NCBI GenBank assembly: GCA_963822695.1
Contig: CAWGJH010000012.1
Location: forward strand, 49,330 to 113,329
DNA length: 64,000 bases
Reading direction: 5' to 3'
Source: GCA-003244245 sp963822695
GTDB lineage: Bacteria > Actinomycetota > Actinomycetes > Mycobacteriales > Pseudonocardiaceae
Below are positions 1 to 8,812 of the stretch, one piece after another (position 1 is the first letter of the stretch; the number at the start of each line of letters is the position of its first letter). The notes beneath the pieces were generated by a model. The model searched no databases and was not told the DNA's origin. It was given only the letters and a program-made list of their open reading frames with translations. The position numbers and the translations under genes are program-made.

Positions 1-816
1 TGACGCCGGCGCTGCTGGGGGAGCTGCACGGGGCGTACGTGCGCCTGCCCCAGCTACCGCCGGGAGGTGCTCCTGGGGTTGATCACGGCCTACAGCTCCG
101 TGATGTGGACCACCAAACGCCTCGGCGTGCGGGCAGTGCCGGGCTTGGCGGCCCGCGCGGTGCGGCAGTGCGCCGAAGCCCTGGAAGATCCGGTGTGGCT
201 GGGGTATGCGGCGTGGCTGCGCGGGGACGCCACCGGGGCGCTCGACCGCGCGGCCCAATACCGCCGCTCGGTGACTGCCGCGCAGGCACTGACCAGTCAG
301 CTCAACCACACCGACGCCGTACAGGCGTGCGGGATGCTGCATCTGTCCGCCGCGCTCGCGGCTGCGGCGCAAGCCGACCACGACACCGCCGCCACTCACC
401 TTGATGAGGCCTCGGCGCTGGCGGCCCGGATGGACACCGAGGCTGGCACCTGGGCGCATCTGTGGTTCGGAGTCACCAACGTCGGCATCTGGCGCACCAG
501 TCTCGCCGTGGAGCTCGGTGAGTACGGCCAGGCCGTGCGGGCCGCCACAGCGGTGCATCCCGAACTACTGCCCAGCACCGCCCGCCAGGCTGTGTTCTGG
601 GCTGAGCTCGGCCGCGCCCTGCTCACCAGCACGAAGACCCGCGAGAAGGGCGTGCGCGTGCTGCGCCACGCCGAACAACTCGCCCCGCAGCGGATCCACC
701 ACGACGTGTTCGTTCGAGAAGCGGTCGCGGGCCTGCTGCGCCAGGCCCGACGCGACGCTGGCGGCCGGGAGCTGCGTGGCCTAGCCTGGCGCCTGGGAGT
801 CGCCCCGATCGGGTGA
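1..816 (+). pseudogene. C-terminal part of an XRE/TPR-type regulator, cut by the window edge and frameshifted
   Basis: The product is the helical, TPR-like sensor half of a large actinobacterial XRE-family regulator; the DNA-binding half lies outside the window. Bases 3-56 read LLGELHGAYVRLPQ in frame 3. The continuous sequence from about 58 (YRREVLLGLITAYSS, ending in GVAPIG) reads in frame 1. Position 1 is itself a stop codon in frame 1, so the two parts must have been joined across a one-base lesion near 50-60. The long alpha-helical Ala/Arg/Leu-rich body and the downstream PrimPol-like gene match the intact regulator at 13874-15343. It could be functional if the shift is a sequencing error. 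Family assignment rests on similarity in layout to the other regulators here. Confidence 0.6.
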
Positions 817-941
817 TGTCGGCCACGGTGCACCACACGTGCACAACAACACCACCACAGACCGCACGATCCCTCCCATGCTTGTGAGTTCCGCGCTACT
901 AGCGTCGTTGACGTTGCCTCCGGTACGCGCAACTGAACACT

Positions 942-1186
942 GTGCCCCGCTGGGTGACGCTGTCGGTGCCCGAGCTCTAGTTCCCGAGCACGACTCCTGC
1001 TGGCCGCCGGTCGAGTTGGCCCGAGCCGCTGGGTGCTCCTGGTGGTCCAGCCGGACCCAGCCAACTCATCGGCCGGGACACGACCTGGCTGCCCGCGCGC
1101 TTCGAGGACGACCATCGGCTGCTCATCCCGCGAGCGCACCTGGTGCGTGTGCTCGACCCGTCCGAGTCGGGGGGTCGGGGTGAGCG
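942..1186 (+). pseudogene. possible decayed small gene ahead of the PrimPol-like gene
   Basis: Frame 3 from the GTG at 942 reads VPRWVTLSVPEL, then meets a TAG. It continues open through GRDTTWLPARFEDDHRLL and PRAHLVRVLDP to about 1186. The second part has the composition of real protein, with no low-complexity shadow character, but has no start codon of its own. It is most simply a small gene of about 75 residues disrupted by a stop. I do not recognise the family. The rest of the 817-1179 stretch shows nothing else convincing. Confidence 0.3.
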
Positions 1187-1803
1187 GCACCGCGATGACA
1201 GTGACCTGGACGCAGCTGCGGCGGGCCGCGTTCAATGCCACCCGCTGGGGCTGGCCCGTGGTGCCGGGCACGTTCCTGGGCGCTGACCGGCGCTGGCACG
1301 GCCGACAGGACGCCCAGGCGTTGGGTCCGGTCCAGGACACGTGGCGGCAGGCACCGGTGAGTGACCCAGCTCGGGCCGAGGAGATCTGGAGTCAGGCACC
1401 GTATGGTGTGTTGCTGGTGTGCGGGCAGGCAGTGACCGTGCTGGAGCTGCCCTACCGGTTCATCGGACTGCTCCCTGCGCTGCAGCCAGTGCTCCCGTCA
1501 GGGGAGCCGGTGGCCCCGGTCGTGGTGACGGGGTCCCCGCCACGGTTTCTGGTGTGCACCGCCACCGACTCCGACGCGCTGCTGCCCGAGTTGATCCTGG
1601 CGGGGGTGCGGCTGCACGGGGCGGGGGCGTGGGTGGCGCTGCCCCCCACCTCCACCGAGCTTGTGCTCATCCAGCGGTGGTGGACCAGGCCGGCTGAGGG
1701 CCAGATACGGCTGCGCCCCGTGACGGGGGTGCAACAGGTTCTCCTCGCCGCGCTGCTCGGCTCCGGGCTGGACATCAGGCCCGGCGATGATGATGAGGAG
1801 TAG
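1180..1803 (+). CDS. PrimPol-like protein (bifunctional DNA primase/polymerase family, degenerate)
   Basis: A 207-residue protein starting at GTG 1180 (or ATG 1195) behind a G-rich stretch. It has the layout of small actinobacterial proteins annotated as bifunctional DNA primase/polymerase: a start like AAFNATRWGWPVVPGT, then PYGVLLVCGQAVTVLELP near residues 68-85, and a C-terminal LPP...W segment. True archaeo-eukaryotic PrimPols carry an acidic DxD pair where this protein reads VLELP, so polymerase activity is doubtful. It is paralogous to the protein at 15518-16111 and to the wreck at 55099-55574. It follows a regulator and precedes a small basic gene whose start overlaps its stop. A regulatory or ligand-binding role is inferred. 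Confidence 0.65.
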   Translation: MSGTAMTVTWTQLRRAAFNATRWGWPVVPGTFLGADRRWHGRQDAQALGPVQDTWRQAPVSDPARAEEIWSQAPYGVLLVCGQAVTVLELPYRFIGLLPALQPVLPSGEPVAPVVVTGSPPRFLVCTATDSDALLPELILAGVRLHGAGAWVALPPTSTELVLIQRWWTRPAEGQIRLRPVTGVQQVLLAALLGSGLDIRPGDDDEE

Positions 1804-2014
1804 CGCTGCCCGCGCGGGCCCCCGGCACCGGGCTCCGTCGCGGTGGTGGCCCGGGGAGCGGGGCGAGGGCGACGAGATCGTCATGGTCGATGAGCTACTC
1901 GCCCAAAACCAGCACCAGCTGTTCCGGTACCGGCTGGCCCAGTACCGGCGCGAGCACGCCAGCCAAGCTCGGCAGGTGACGGTCGTGCCCCGGCCCCGCA
2001 CCACCCAGGACTAG
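1787..2014 (+). CDS. small basic protein of the regulator-PrimPol module
   Basis: A 75-residue Arg-rich protein whose ATG lies inside the last codons of the PrimPol-like gene, with its stop at 1801-1803. This argues for translational coupling. The C-terminal half reads HQLFRYRLAQYRREHA. It resembles in pattern (aromatic, Arg/Gln/Glu helix, then VTVVPRP) the small protein at 16095-16352, which occupies the same place behind the second PrimPol copy. No domain recognised. The conserved position and overlap are the main support. Confidence 0.5.
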   Translation: MMMRSSAARAGPRHRAPSRWWPGERGEGDEIVMVDELLAQNQHQLFRYRLAQYRREHASQARQVTVVPRPRTTQD

Positions 2015-2269
2015 CGCGGACACGGCTCATGCCCCGCGCCGCGGGCTCTGCCGCTGGGATCGGCCCAGCTCCTCGCGGCGCGGTCACCGGACCAAGCCTC
2101 CCCTGCGGGGTTCGGTCTGTGTCGGAGAAACCCAGTGAGGCCCCATCCGCCCCGCCCCCCAGCGGTGGGGCCTCCTGGGTGCCTCGCGACAAGGCGGTCA
2201 GCTCCTTACGAGATAACCCGTAAGAGATAACCCGTGAGCTCCGCGGGTCGTCGTCGGGAAGGCGAGGCA

Positions 2270-2560
2270 ATGACTGAGCCCGAGCAGGGCACACAATCCT
2301 TCGGGGACAAGCTCGCCTACCTGATCGAAACGGTGCATCCGCCGGATCGAGGTCCTTACAGCTACCGGGAGATCGCCGCCAGGATCACTGAGCACCCCGG
2401 GTCGATGACCGCCGCCCACCTCCACCAGCTCGTCAAGGGCAAGCAGCCGCACCCCCGGATCCACCACGTCGAGGCGCTGGCGTCCTTTTCGGTGTGCCGG
2501 TGAGCTATTTCTTCGACGATGAGCTCCCCGCGCGGGTCGACGAGCGGGCGCTCCGAGTCG
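2270..2560 (+). pseudogene. XRE-family regulator, frameshifted paralogue of the gene at 59902-60354
   Basis: From ATG 2270 (preceded by GGCGAGG) the product matches the intact XRE protein at 59902-60354 almost residue for residue: SFGDKLAYLIETVHPPDRG, YSYREIAARI and HQLVKGKQPHPRIHH are shared. One base is missing in the codons for ALASFFGVP near 2489-2494, so this frame ends at 2503. The continuation SYFFDDELPARV lies in the next frame up to about 2560. The C-terminal third of the intact homologue is gone, apparently cut where the inverted repeat at 2577-2753 begins. The shared part is an HTH DNA-binding domain; this copy is not expected to function. Confidence 0.75.
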
Positions 2561-2576
2561 GTGTCTGCTGTGATGA

Positions 2577-2753
2577 GGGCCTCAGAGTGATTCCGAACGG
2601 GGTCCGGCGTCAGTGGCTATTTTCGCTGGTCGCAAGATGTACTGGCCTGGGGCGTGGAGGCAGTTCATGCCCCGCGTATCCAAGCCAACGAGGGTGATGA
2701 CCTGCGGAAACGCACGCCAACGCCGGATCCCGTTCGGAATCACTCTGAGGCCC
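2577..2753. repeat. 34-bp inverted repeat bounding a 177-bp segment (MITE-like)
   Basis: Bases 2577-2610 and 2720-2753 are reverse complements over 34 bp with a single mismatch. They begin with GGGCCTCAGAGTGATTCCGA on the left and enclose 109 bp. No target duplication is obvious. The left arm starts where the XRE pseudogene loses similarity to its intact paralogue. This fits a miniature inverted-repeat element or two inverted ends of a larger element. Confidence 0.7.
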
Positions 2754-2933
2754 CTCAACGTCCGGACCGCTTTGATCCTGCTGCTGGGGGTGCTGTGCGG
2801 CGCAGCGATCACCACCTTGACCACTCTCGCCGAGCACAACCTCACCACGGCGGGACTGGCTGGGCTGACCGCAGCCAGCGGCGCCATCGTCTTCTTCCAC
2901 AAGATCATCGGACCAGAGACTCCTCTCCGCTGA
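2667..2933 (+). CDS. small membrane protein, hypothetical
   Basis: 88 residues from ATG 2667 (alternative ATG 2697). The C-terminal 60 residues form two hydrophobic stretches, around ALILLLGVLCGAAI and AGLAGLTAASGAIVFF, with a short polar loop and a basic end, so a two-pass membrane protein is likely. The start and first third lie inside the 177-bp inverted-repeat segment. The original N-terminus may therefore have been replaced by the insertion. No family recognised. Confidence 0.45.
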   Translation: MPRVSKPTRVMTCGNARQRRIPFGITLRPLNVRTALILLLGVLCGAAITTLTTLAEHNLTTAGLAGLTAASGAIVFFHKIIGPETPLR

Positions 2934-2940
2934 CGACGGG

Positions 2941-3075
2941 TTGATCAACTTCGTGGCTCTGAGCAGCGCCACCAAATCCAGCGCATCATCCGATCACACA
3001 GCGTCCAGATGCCAGACCACCGCCAGCAGCGTCGCGGTGCGCCGCAGCTCGGTCAACGCACGCAACCTCTTGCCC
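2941..3075 (-). pseudogene. fragment of a Tn3-family transposase
   Basis: Reading the minus strand from about 3072 gives ALTELRRTATLLAVVWHLDA, then a TGA, then SDDALDLVALLRATKLI in the same frame. Tn3 TnpA proteins carry a very similar block (RRTATLLA..RHLE...DDALDL...L). The stop inside it and the absence of the rest of the roughly 1000-residue protein show a relic. The identification rests on remembered family patterns. Confidence 0.5.
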
Positions 3076-3644
3076 CCGAGGTGGATTGGAATCAACCAGT
3101 TGATTAATCGGTTTCCTTCGAGACATGAGAGTCACGTTGGGTGTAGAGCGTAACCTCCAGTTCGTGCCCGTCAGGGTCACCCTTCGGAACGACGACTTTC
3201 GCAGCAAAATCATGATAGTGCAGGTGATAGGTGGGCGGTCTCCAGGAGTGAGCGCGACACCGGCTTGACCTGGGGAAAAACCTTGGCAGTATCCGTCATC
3301 GCTTTGGGAGTGTGACGACTGGGCCTGCACCGGATGTGGGTGGGAGCGAATGTCGATCGCAACGTTGCTACGTGGGTTGCGGGCCCCATCGATTGCAGTA
3401 CTTTGGTCGCCGAACGGGGGAAACCCGTACAACACGCCCTGAGAGCGCCGGAGAACGACCGGCTTAGATCCCGTAAGAGTGTTAGATGCTTTCCGCTAGC
3501 GCGGATCTCACCCGGCGGACTGTATGGAGGGGCTCAGTTTGGGTCTCGTTCACAGTCGGCCGCGATCGTCCGGATGCGTTCGACAGATCGCCATAACTTG
3601 CGGATTCACGTCCCCGGTACAGTCGCGAACACAGTGTCGAACAG
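3076..3644. other. stretch without a supported gene
   Basis: Several short open frames exist on both strands, including one of 149 codons on the minus strand, but none has convincing composition, ribosome site or recognisable motif. Nothing else was recognised. Confidence 0.4.
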
Positions 3645-4697
3645 TTACCGGACGGTTGGTGGGGCGTCGGCCACCTGCTGTTTGATCAGGGAGTCGAAGG
3701 TGGCCAGTACGTTGCCGCGGTTCGCCCCGAGCACCTCAAAGAAGATCACCCGTTTATAGAGCACATAGACCGCCCGATACGCTGACTCCGTCGAGGCCGG
3801 GACGCTGCCCATCACCGTCACGCCCTGCAGCGCGCGATTGTCGTCGGCCTTGAGTCCACCTTCGCTCTCTGTGTTGGCGATCCTGTGTGCCACCGTCGTT
3901 GCGGCCTGCTGGTCGGGCAGGGTGAAAGCGAACATGCCGATTATTGTGTTGGTGCCCACGGTGGTGGTCTTGAAGAAAGCGTCGGTCATCCCGCCGGCTC
4001 GCAGGACGCTCAGGATGGGCGCGGGCAGCACCTCGGTGGCCTCCAGCTTGGGTAGATCGAACGGCCCGCCACCGCCGCGCAGCTGGCCCGGCGGGTCGAT
4101 CAGGGCGTGCGCGGTGTCCACCGGTTCCGGGCGCAGGGCCGGCGGCGCGGGCAGGGCACGAGGCGCCGTGCCCGGCTGGGGCGCGGCGATCTGATCGTTA
4201 CCGCTCCGGTCCGGTCCTGTGGTCAGGAAGTACGCCACCGTGGCTCCCACCAGCCCCAGCAGGACAACCGCCAGCACTGTGATCCCGATGATCTGCTTGG
4301 ACCGGGACTGCATCGCGGATGCCGTGAACCCCCCGGAACGCTGGCGCAGCCACTCGTTCTGTTGGTCGGCGATGGGCGGCAGGCCCGTCTCAGCCCAAGG
4401 CGGCGCCGACCTGTCGCTGGGCTTGGCTGGGGGCGTCTCGAACGGCTGGAACAGGTCCCGGACCTCGTCCGGGCGCTGCTGGTAGGACGGACTCGACCGC
4501 ACCATCTGGGTGGCCTCCCTAGGTCCGCCCACGGTGGTGTCACGCCCGGTGGTGTCACGTCCGACCGCGCGCATGACCTGCGTCGGCGCCTCCGGTGGGG
4601 AGGCCTCCCACCGGAACGCCGGCGGGAACGGACTGGCCGGCTCCTTGGGTGCACTCTCCGCGGGCGCACTCTCTGCAGGCGACTCGTTCGGCTTCAC
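3645..4697 (-). CDS. single-pass membrane protein with proline-rich cytoplasmic region, hypothetical
   Basis: 350 residues. Residues 1-130 are polar, Pro/Glu/Ser/Ala-rich and probably disordered, beginning with a short ESAPAESAP repeat. One strong transmembrane helix lies at about 136-158 (IIGITVLAVVLLGLVG). After a further Pro-rich linker, residues 215-350 look like a folded extracytoplasmic domain. The N-in orientation suits the basic residues before the helix. It is divergent from the acyltransferase gene starting at 4820, with about 120 bp between them. The family is not recognised; such proteins are common in actinomycetes next to envelope genes. Confidence 0.7.
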   Translation of the reverse strand: MKPNESPAESAPAESAPKEPASPFPPAFRWEASPPEAPTQVMRAVGRDTTGRDTTVGGPREATQMVRSSPSYQQRPDEVRDLFQPFETPPAKPSDRSAPPWAETGLPPIADQQNEWLRQRSGGFTASAMQSRSKQIIGITVLAVVLLGLVGATVAYFLTTGPDRSGNDQIAAPQPGTAPRALPAPPALRPEPVDTAHALIDPPGQLRGGGGPFDLPKLEATEVLPAPILSVLRAGGMTDAFFKTTTVGTNTIIGMFAFTLPDQQAATTVAHRIANTESEGGLKADDNRALQGVTVMGSVPASTESAYRAVYVLYKRVIFFEVLGANRGNVLATFDSLIKQQVADAPPTVR

Positions 4698-4819
4698 TTC
4701 GCCACCCCCTGGGGGTCATCGGATCGGCGCCATCGGGCCGGTGGCACATTGTGCACAGCGGCCACCCTGCGTTCACGGTCGACCTCTCCCTGTCAGCGGC
4801 CGGTGTTAGTCTCCCGCCC

Positions 4820-6001
4820 GTGCCGCTGCCCCCGAAGGCGCATTCGAACACCGGTTTCGCGTGGCTCAGGATGATCGGCGCGCTGACCGTGGTGGTCGAT
4901 CACTCCGCGCCGCTGACCGACGCGTCACGTCTGACGGTCTTCCCCACGTCGTGGAACCTGTCGCCCGGCTACATCGCCTTGATGGGGTTCTTCGCGATGA
5001 GCGGTTACCAGATCAGCGACAGCTGGCGCCAGGATCCATGCTGGTGGCGCTTCAGTGCCAAGCGGGTGCTGAGACTGTGGCCTCCGCTGCTGGTGGTGGT
5101 GCTCGTCACCGCCCTGGTGATCGGACCGCTGGTCTCGAGATTCGACCTGTCGGAGTACTTCTCCGCTCGCGGCACCTGGGGATACATCGTCCACAACGCG
5201 GGTTTGTACACGTTGCAGCATCGGCTGCCCGGAGTGTTCGACACCAATCCGTGGCCCTGGTCGGTGAACGGCGCGATCTGGACGCTGCCGATGGAGTTCA
5301 CCGGCTACCTGTTGGTGCTGGGGTTCGGTAGTGCCGGGCTGTTCCGCCGGGCGCCGTGGTTGACGATCGCGCTGATGCTGACGTTGATCGGGCTGGATCG
5401 CCGATTCGAGGCGACCATGGGCAACCCCGGACATGGTGGCTCGTTCCTGGAGGTGCCGATCGGATCGATGGTGGCGTTCCTCGTGGCGTTCAGCATCGGC
5501 ATGGTGCTGCACACCTACCGGGACAAGATTCCGCTGTCCCCTGTGGTGGCATGGTCACTGGTCGGGCTCCAGATCGCGGTCCACACCACCAAGGCCGGGG
5601 CTTTCACCCTCCCGTTCATGGCTGGCTACGGTGCGCTCGTGCTGGCGTTTCACTGGCCGGCTCGCCTTGAGGGCTACGACTCATGGGTATTCGGTAGCTA
5701 CGGCTTGTACGTGTGGGCGTTCCCGGTCCAGCAACTGCTGATCATGGCCGGTGCCGATACCCAATGGTCGCTGACGGTGACCGCGCTGCCCCTGACCTAC
5801 CTGTGCGGCTGGCTGTCCTGGCGCTACATCGAAGCGCCGACGTTGTCGTTGCGCCGTTACCTCCCGCGCGGCGAGCCGCGCCCCACTTCTCCACGTCCTG
5901 ATACCCCGGATCCCGATATTTCTCGGCGTCAACTTGCCCAGCTGCGTGAGCGGCCCGAGCCGGCTGAGCGGGAGGCGGCCGTGCCGGTGGCCTCGGCGTA
6001 A
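4820..6001 (+). CDS. acyltransferase 3 family membrane protein
   Basis: The product is a membrane O-acyltransferase of the AT3 (PF01757) type, which transfers acyl groups onto surface sugars or other acceptors. The GTG at 4820 is chosen because homology-like sequence begins at FAWLRMIGALTVVVDHS. The His in this first motif is typical of the family. About ten hydrophobic helices follow, with LMGFFAMSGYQISDSW and KRVLRLWPPLLVVV as usual AT3 signatures, and a polar tail of about 60 residues. 393 residues is a usual length. The acceptor cannot be told. It is divergent from the Pro-rich membrane protein gene. Confidence 0.85.
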   Translation: MPLPPKAHSNTGFAWLRMIGALTVVVDHSAPLTDASRLTVFPTSWNLSPGYIALMGFFAMSGYQISDSWRQDPCWWRFSAKRVLRLWPPLLVVVLVTALVIGPLVSRFDLSEYFSARGTWGYIVHNAGLYTLQHRLPGVFDTNPWPWSVNGAIWTLPMEFTGYLLVLGFGSAGLFRRAPWLTIALMLTLIGLDRRFEATMGNPGHGGSFLEVPIGSMVAFLVAFSIGMVLHTYRDKIPLSPVVAWSLVGLQIAVHTTKAGAFTLPFMAGYGALVLAFHWPARLEGYDSWVFGSYGLYVWAFPVQQLLIMAGADTQWSLTVTALPLTYLCGWLSWRYIEAPTLSLRRYLPRGEPRPTSPRPDTPDPDISRRQLAQLRERPEPAEREAAVPVASA

Positions 6002-6010
6002 TCTGGCGGC

Positions 6011-6700
6011 ATGGCGCTGTTCGGACGTGACAAGGCCCGCATGGTGACCCCCCAGGAGGCGCTACCCGGGCGTTCTACCCCGATGCCGGTGCCGGAACGG
6101 CACACTGTGACCAGCCACCGCATCGTGCCCCCGTTCCCTGAGGGCCTGCGCACCGCGGTGTTGGGGATGGGCTGCTTCTGGGGTGCCGAGCGGATCTTCT
6201 GGCGCACCCCGGGGGTGTATTCGACCGCGGTCGGCTACGCCGGCGGTTACACCCCGCACCCCACTTACGAAGAGGTGTGTTCCGGGCGGACTGGGCACGC
6301 CGAAGTGGTGCTGGTCGTCTTCGACCCGGCGCGGATCTCCTATGGCGAGTTGCTGCGGGTGTTCTGGGAAGGCCACGACCCGACGCAGGGCATGCGGCAG
6401 GGCAACGACCGGGGCACCCAGTACCGCTCGGCGATCTACACCACCGACGCCGACCAGGCCGTAGAGGCCGCGCTGAGCCAGACCACCTACCAGCGAGCGC
6501 TCACCGCCGCCGGGCGTGGTCAGATCACCACCGAGATCGCCCCCCTGCGCGACTTCTACTACGCCGAGGACTATCACCAGCAGTACCTCGATCGCAATAA
6601 GAACGGCTACTGCGGTCTGGGAGGCACGGGGGTCTGCATGGGTGACCCCTCAGAGGGTTCGACGGTGACACAGCATCCCGACCTGCCTTCGAGTCTCTGA
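6011..6700 (+). CDS. msrA: peptide methionine-S-sulfoxide reductase MsrA
   Basis: Reduces methionine-S-sulfoxide in proteins and free Met, a cytoplasmic repair enzyme. The nucleophilic Cys lies in GMGCFWGAER (about residue 57). The downstream GYAGG, TGHAEVV and YYAEDYHQQYL segments and the C-terminal Cys in NGYCGLGGTGV fit the MsrA family. 229 residues is normal for the longer actinobacterial form with a 40-residue N-terminal extension. It starts nine bases after the acyltransferase stop, so the two may be co-transcribed. Confidence 0.95.
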   Translation: MALFGRDKARMVTPQEALPGRSTPMPVPERHTVTSHRIVPPFPEGLRTAVLGMGCFWGAERIFWRTPGVYSTAVGYAGGYTPHPTYEEVCSGRTGHAEVVLVVFDPARISYGELLRVFWEGHDPTQGMRQGNDRGTQYRSAIYTTDADQAVEAALSQTTYQRALTAAGRGQITTEIAPLRDFYYAEDYHQQYLDRNKNGYCGLGGTGVCMGDPSEGSTVTQHPDLPSSL

Positions 6701-6810
6701 CCAGCCGAACCGCCGCGCTGCTTGAGCTCGATGCGCTGTTGGTGACCATCGACGGATCAGGCTGCAGCCGGTAACGGCAGCAAGTGGCGGTTGATGGTGG
6801 TGGGATCGTC

Positions 6811-7392
6811 TTACGCCGCCTCGTTGACCTCAAGGTCGGCCCTGGGTAGGAGGTCCAGCCGGATCAGGGAGGGTCCGAGGGGGACCACCCGGACCTGGGC
6901 CACGCCGAGGTCGCCAAGGTTGTAGGCGATGGCCGGGGCGTGTGCGGCGAAGTCGTCGGGTGTCTGGCCGGGCAGGGTGCGGATGTGTAGCCCCACCGGG
7001 GGCCCAGCGGCCACCGAGACCACCTCCGGAATGTGTACACTCCGCCCGCCGGCGATGCTGAAGTCGGTCTGGGTCAGCCCGAGCCCGGCGATGATGTCCT
7101 GCATGCGCCAGGCGAGTGTGTGGTTGTGCTCCTGAGGCGTGCGGTTGGGCTGCCGGGCCGTCATCTTCTCATTATCATCGATGATGATCGTGTTCGTGCT
7201 GTGCACGAACATCCATGTCATCACGCCAGCAAGGATCAATGCGACGGGCACCATGAGGAACAGGTACCTGAATTGTGATTTGCTGGTCGCGATGATGGCG
7301 AACATCGCCGCGAGCACGACATAACCGATGGTCATCTGGAAGGCTTGATCACGCCAGATGTCACCGATCTTCGTTCGATCAATTCGTATCAT
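6811..7392 (-). CDS. membrane protein like the N-terminal part of FtsK/Tra-type transfer proteins
   Basis: 193 residues from ATG 7392, five bases behind AGGGGAG. Two hydrophobic helices occur near residues 18-60. A soluble region follows with PPVGLHIRTLPGQTPDDF and AQVRVVPLGPSLIRLDLL. That pattern matches the segment preceding the ATPase domain in FtsK/SpoIIIE-like transfer proteins of actinomycete integrative elements. No Walker motifs follow. The gene is therefore either a truncated tra gene or a stand-alone accessory subunit. Nearby mobile-element relics support the first reading. Family assignment is moderate. Confidence 0.5.
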   Translation of the reverse strand: MIRIDRTKIGDIWRDQAFQMTIGYVVLAAMFAIIATSKSQFRYLFLMVPVALILAGVMTWMFVHSTNTIIIDDNEKMTARQPNRTPQEHNHTLAWRMQDIIAGLGLTQTDFSIAGGRSVHIPEVVSVAAGPPVGLHIRTLPGQTPDDFAAHAPAIAYNLGDLGVAQVRVVPLGPSLIRLDLLPRADLEVNEAA

Positions 7393-8107
7393 CATAACTC
7401 CCCTGGTCACTCGTGTGGGAGGTCGAAGATGATGTATGCCAGCCTGTGTCCCGACTGGAACTCAGCCGAGAAACCGTAATTTAGCGAACCCATCTTGTGG
7501 CCATCAGTCTATGACGGACACAGTTCTTCCTCCCAGCCGAGGCCACCTATGTGGTTACCTGAGGGAGACCTCGCCTGTTATCATGGTGCCAGGACGCCCG
7601 GGGCATGTCATCATTCTCTATATGTCATCTCCGCATACCCCGGGTCATGCAGTCTCGCTAGATTAAGTGATGTAGTCCGGGAGGTTTTCTACATCGGTGG
7701 GATGACAGTGCCCGACCTGCCGGCAAAAACTCGACCTGTTCGACCCGTCTGCATGATCGGCCGATCAGCGATTTTAACGAACCCCGCGCACAGGGAAGAT
7801 GGGCTCCCGGTAGATCGTCGGGGAGGGACCCGTTTGATGGGCGCCGTGTCGTCGTCTGCCCATCAGCAGCCCAACCAAACAGCGGGAACGGGCGGTGAAA
7901 CGCTTCACCTCACCCCCCGCTCCACGCTGTTCAGGCTCGACACCACACAACTTGATGACAGCGCCGTCCACGGTGTTGGTCAGCGGGAGGTGCCCGATGG
8001 GAACCGGCCGCATCGCAGAGAAACTGGACTCGCTGAGGTGGCCGAGTCCAACGCCACTCTGGCCGACTGGATCCGGCACGGCCGAGCGGCGGATCCAGTC
8101 GGAACGC
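7393..8107. other. intergenic stretch with IS6-like terminal fragments
   Basis: No gene is supported. Bases 7795-7850 resemble the left end of the IS6 element at 8813-9660 (compare CTCCCGGTAGATCGTCGGGG with CTCTCGGTAGGTCTTCGGGG), including an ATG followed by GGCGCCGTGTCGTCGTC. Bases 7936-7955 contain the terminal sequence CACACAACTTGATGACAG in the opposite orientation, so two IS ends face each other here. The rest shows nothing recognisable. Confidence 0.45.
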
Positions 8108-8341
8108 TCAGCGGGCCGGAGTGCCGCTGCCACCAGTGAGGCCGCCGACGAGGCCGGTGACCGGGTCAGAAGGCGCTGGCGAGCCCGACCCTGGGGCCGA
8201 ACCGCTGCCCGGATCGTCCGTCGCGGCCATAGCAGGGCTGGCGGCCAAGACATCCAAGCCCGCCACGCCCGATGTCGTCGCGAGCACAAGAAGGGACAAG
8301 GTCGCCGCCCTCGTCAGCTTGCGCACCGTGCCATGATCCAT
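8108..8341 (-). CDS. small secreted protein with signal peptide
   Basis: 77 residues from ATG 8341 with a clear AAGGAG five bases upstream. Residues 1-40 form a Sec signal: basic VRKLTRAA, hydrophobic core TLSLLVLATTSGVAG, and a probable cut after SPAMA. The mature part is about 37 residues, rich in Gly, Ser, Pro and Asp (GSGSAPGSGSPAPSD), ending in Arg. No cysteines. It resembles the short chaplin-era or cell-wall peptides of actinomycetes only in general character. No partner gene is adjacent. Confidence 0.6.
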   Translation of the reverse strand: MDHGTVRKLTRAATLSLLVLATTSGVAGLDVLAASPAMAATDDPGSGSAPGSGSPAPSDPVTGLVGGLTGGSGTPAR

Positions 8342-8598
8342 AGTTACTCCTTGTAGTCAATTGACCCCGTTTGGTCACCGCAGTTGATACCATGCTTCCC
8401 CGAGTGACGTCTTTTCGGGGGGCACTAAGTCCGACGCGGAGCGACCGTGAGCCCGCCGGCTTCAGGTCAAGGCCGGGGCGGGCAGCATGATAGGGTTCCG
8501 AAGCTCACGATTAACTACGGAGCTGACTGAGATACGGTCGAAACGGACATTGTTGCGTTGCGCGAAGCCGGACAGGCGAGATCGTTGATCGCGGTTGG

Positions 8599-8724
8599 TC
8601 AGATTGCCAGGATCAGCTCCTTGAAGGCAGTCAGGACCCGTAGGTTTGCTACTTCCTCGACTCCGAGTTCGTAGTGGCTGCGGCGGAGGTTCTGGATGAA
8701 CGCGTGCCCAGCGCTGATCGGGTA
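8599..8724 (-). pseudogene. C-terminal fragment of a transposase
   Basis: The minus strand encodes SAGHAFIQNLRRSHYELGVE and ends in TAFKELILAI. This kind of ending is seen in DDE transposases of actinobacteria (AGHAF.QN.RRGHYEL). Upstream of the Ser the similarity stops abruptly, and the remaining protein is missing. It lies beside the IS6 transposase gene, so elements are probably nested here. Assignment is from remembered patterns. Confidence 0.4.
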
Positions 8725-8812
8725 CGAGCGGGATACGACGAAAAGGGGCCGTGGATCTCCAGATGGCCTGGTCAACAGCCTTCGCACCGGCCGCTGACCA
8801 GCGACACTACCG

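Noticed and set aside
839..1183. 114-codon plus-strand frame between the regulator and the PrimPol-like gene
   Set aside because: No ribosome site, Ala/Arg/Ser shadow composition; the frame 3 reading there looks more authentic though broken.
2986..3435. 149-codon minus-strand frame
   Set aside because: Overlaps the Tn3 relic in another frame and has no motif or ribosome site.
7495..8139. 214-codon plus-strand frame
   Set aside because: Runs across two IS6 end fragments and has no natural start or composition.
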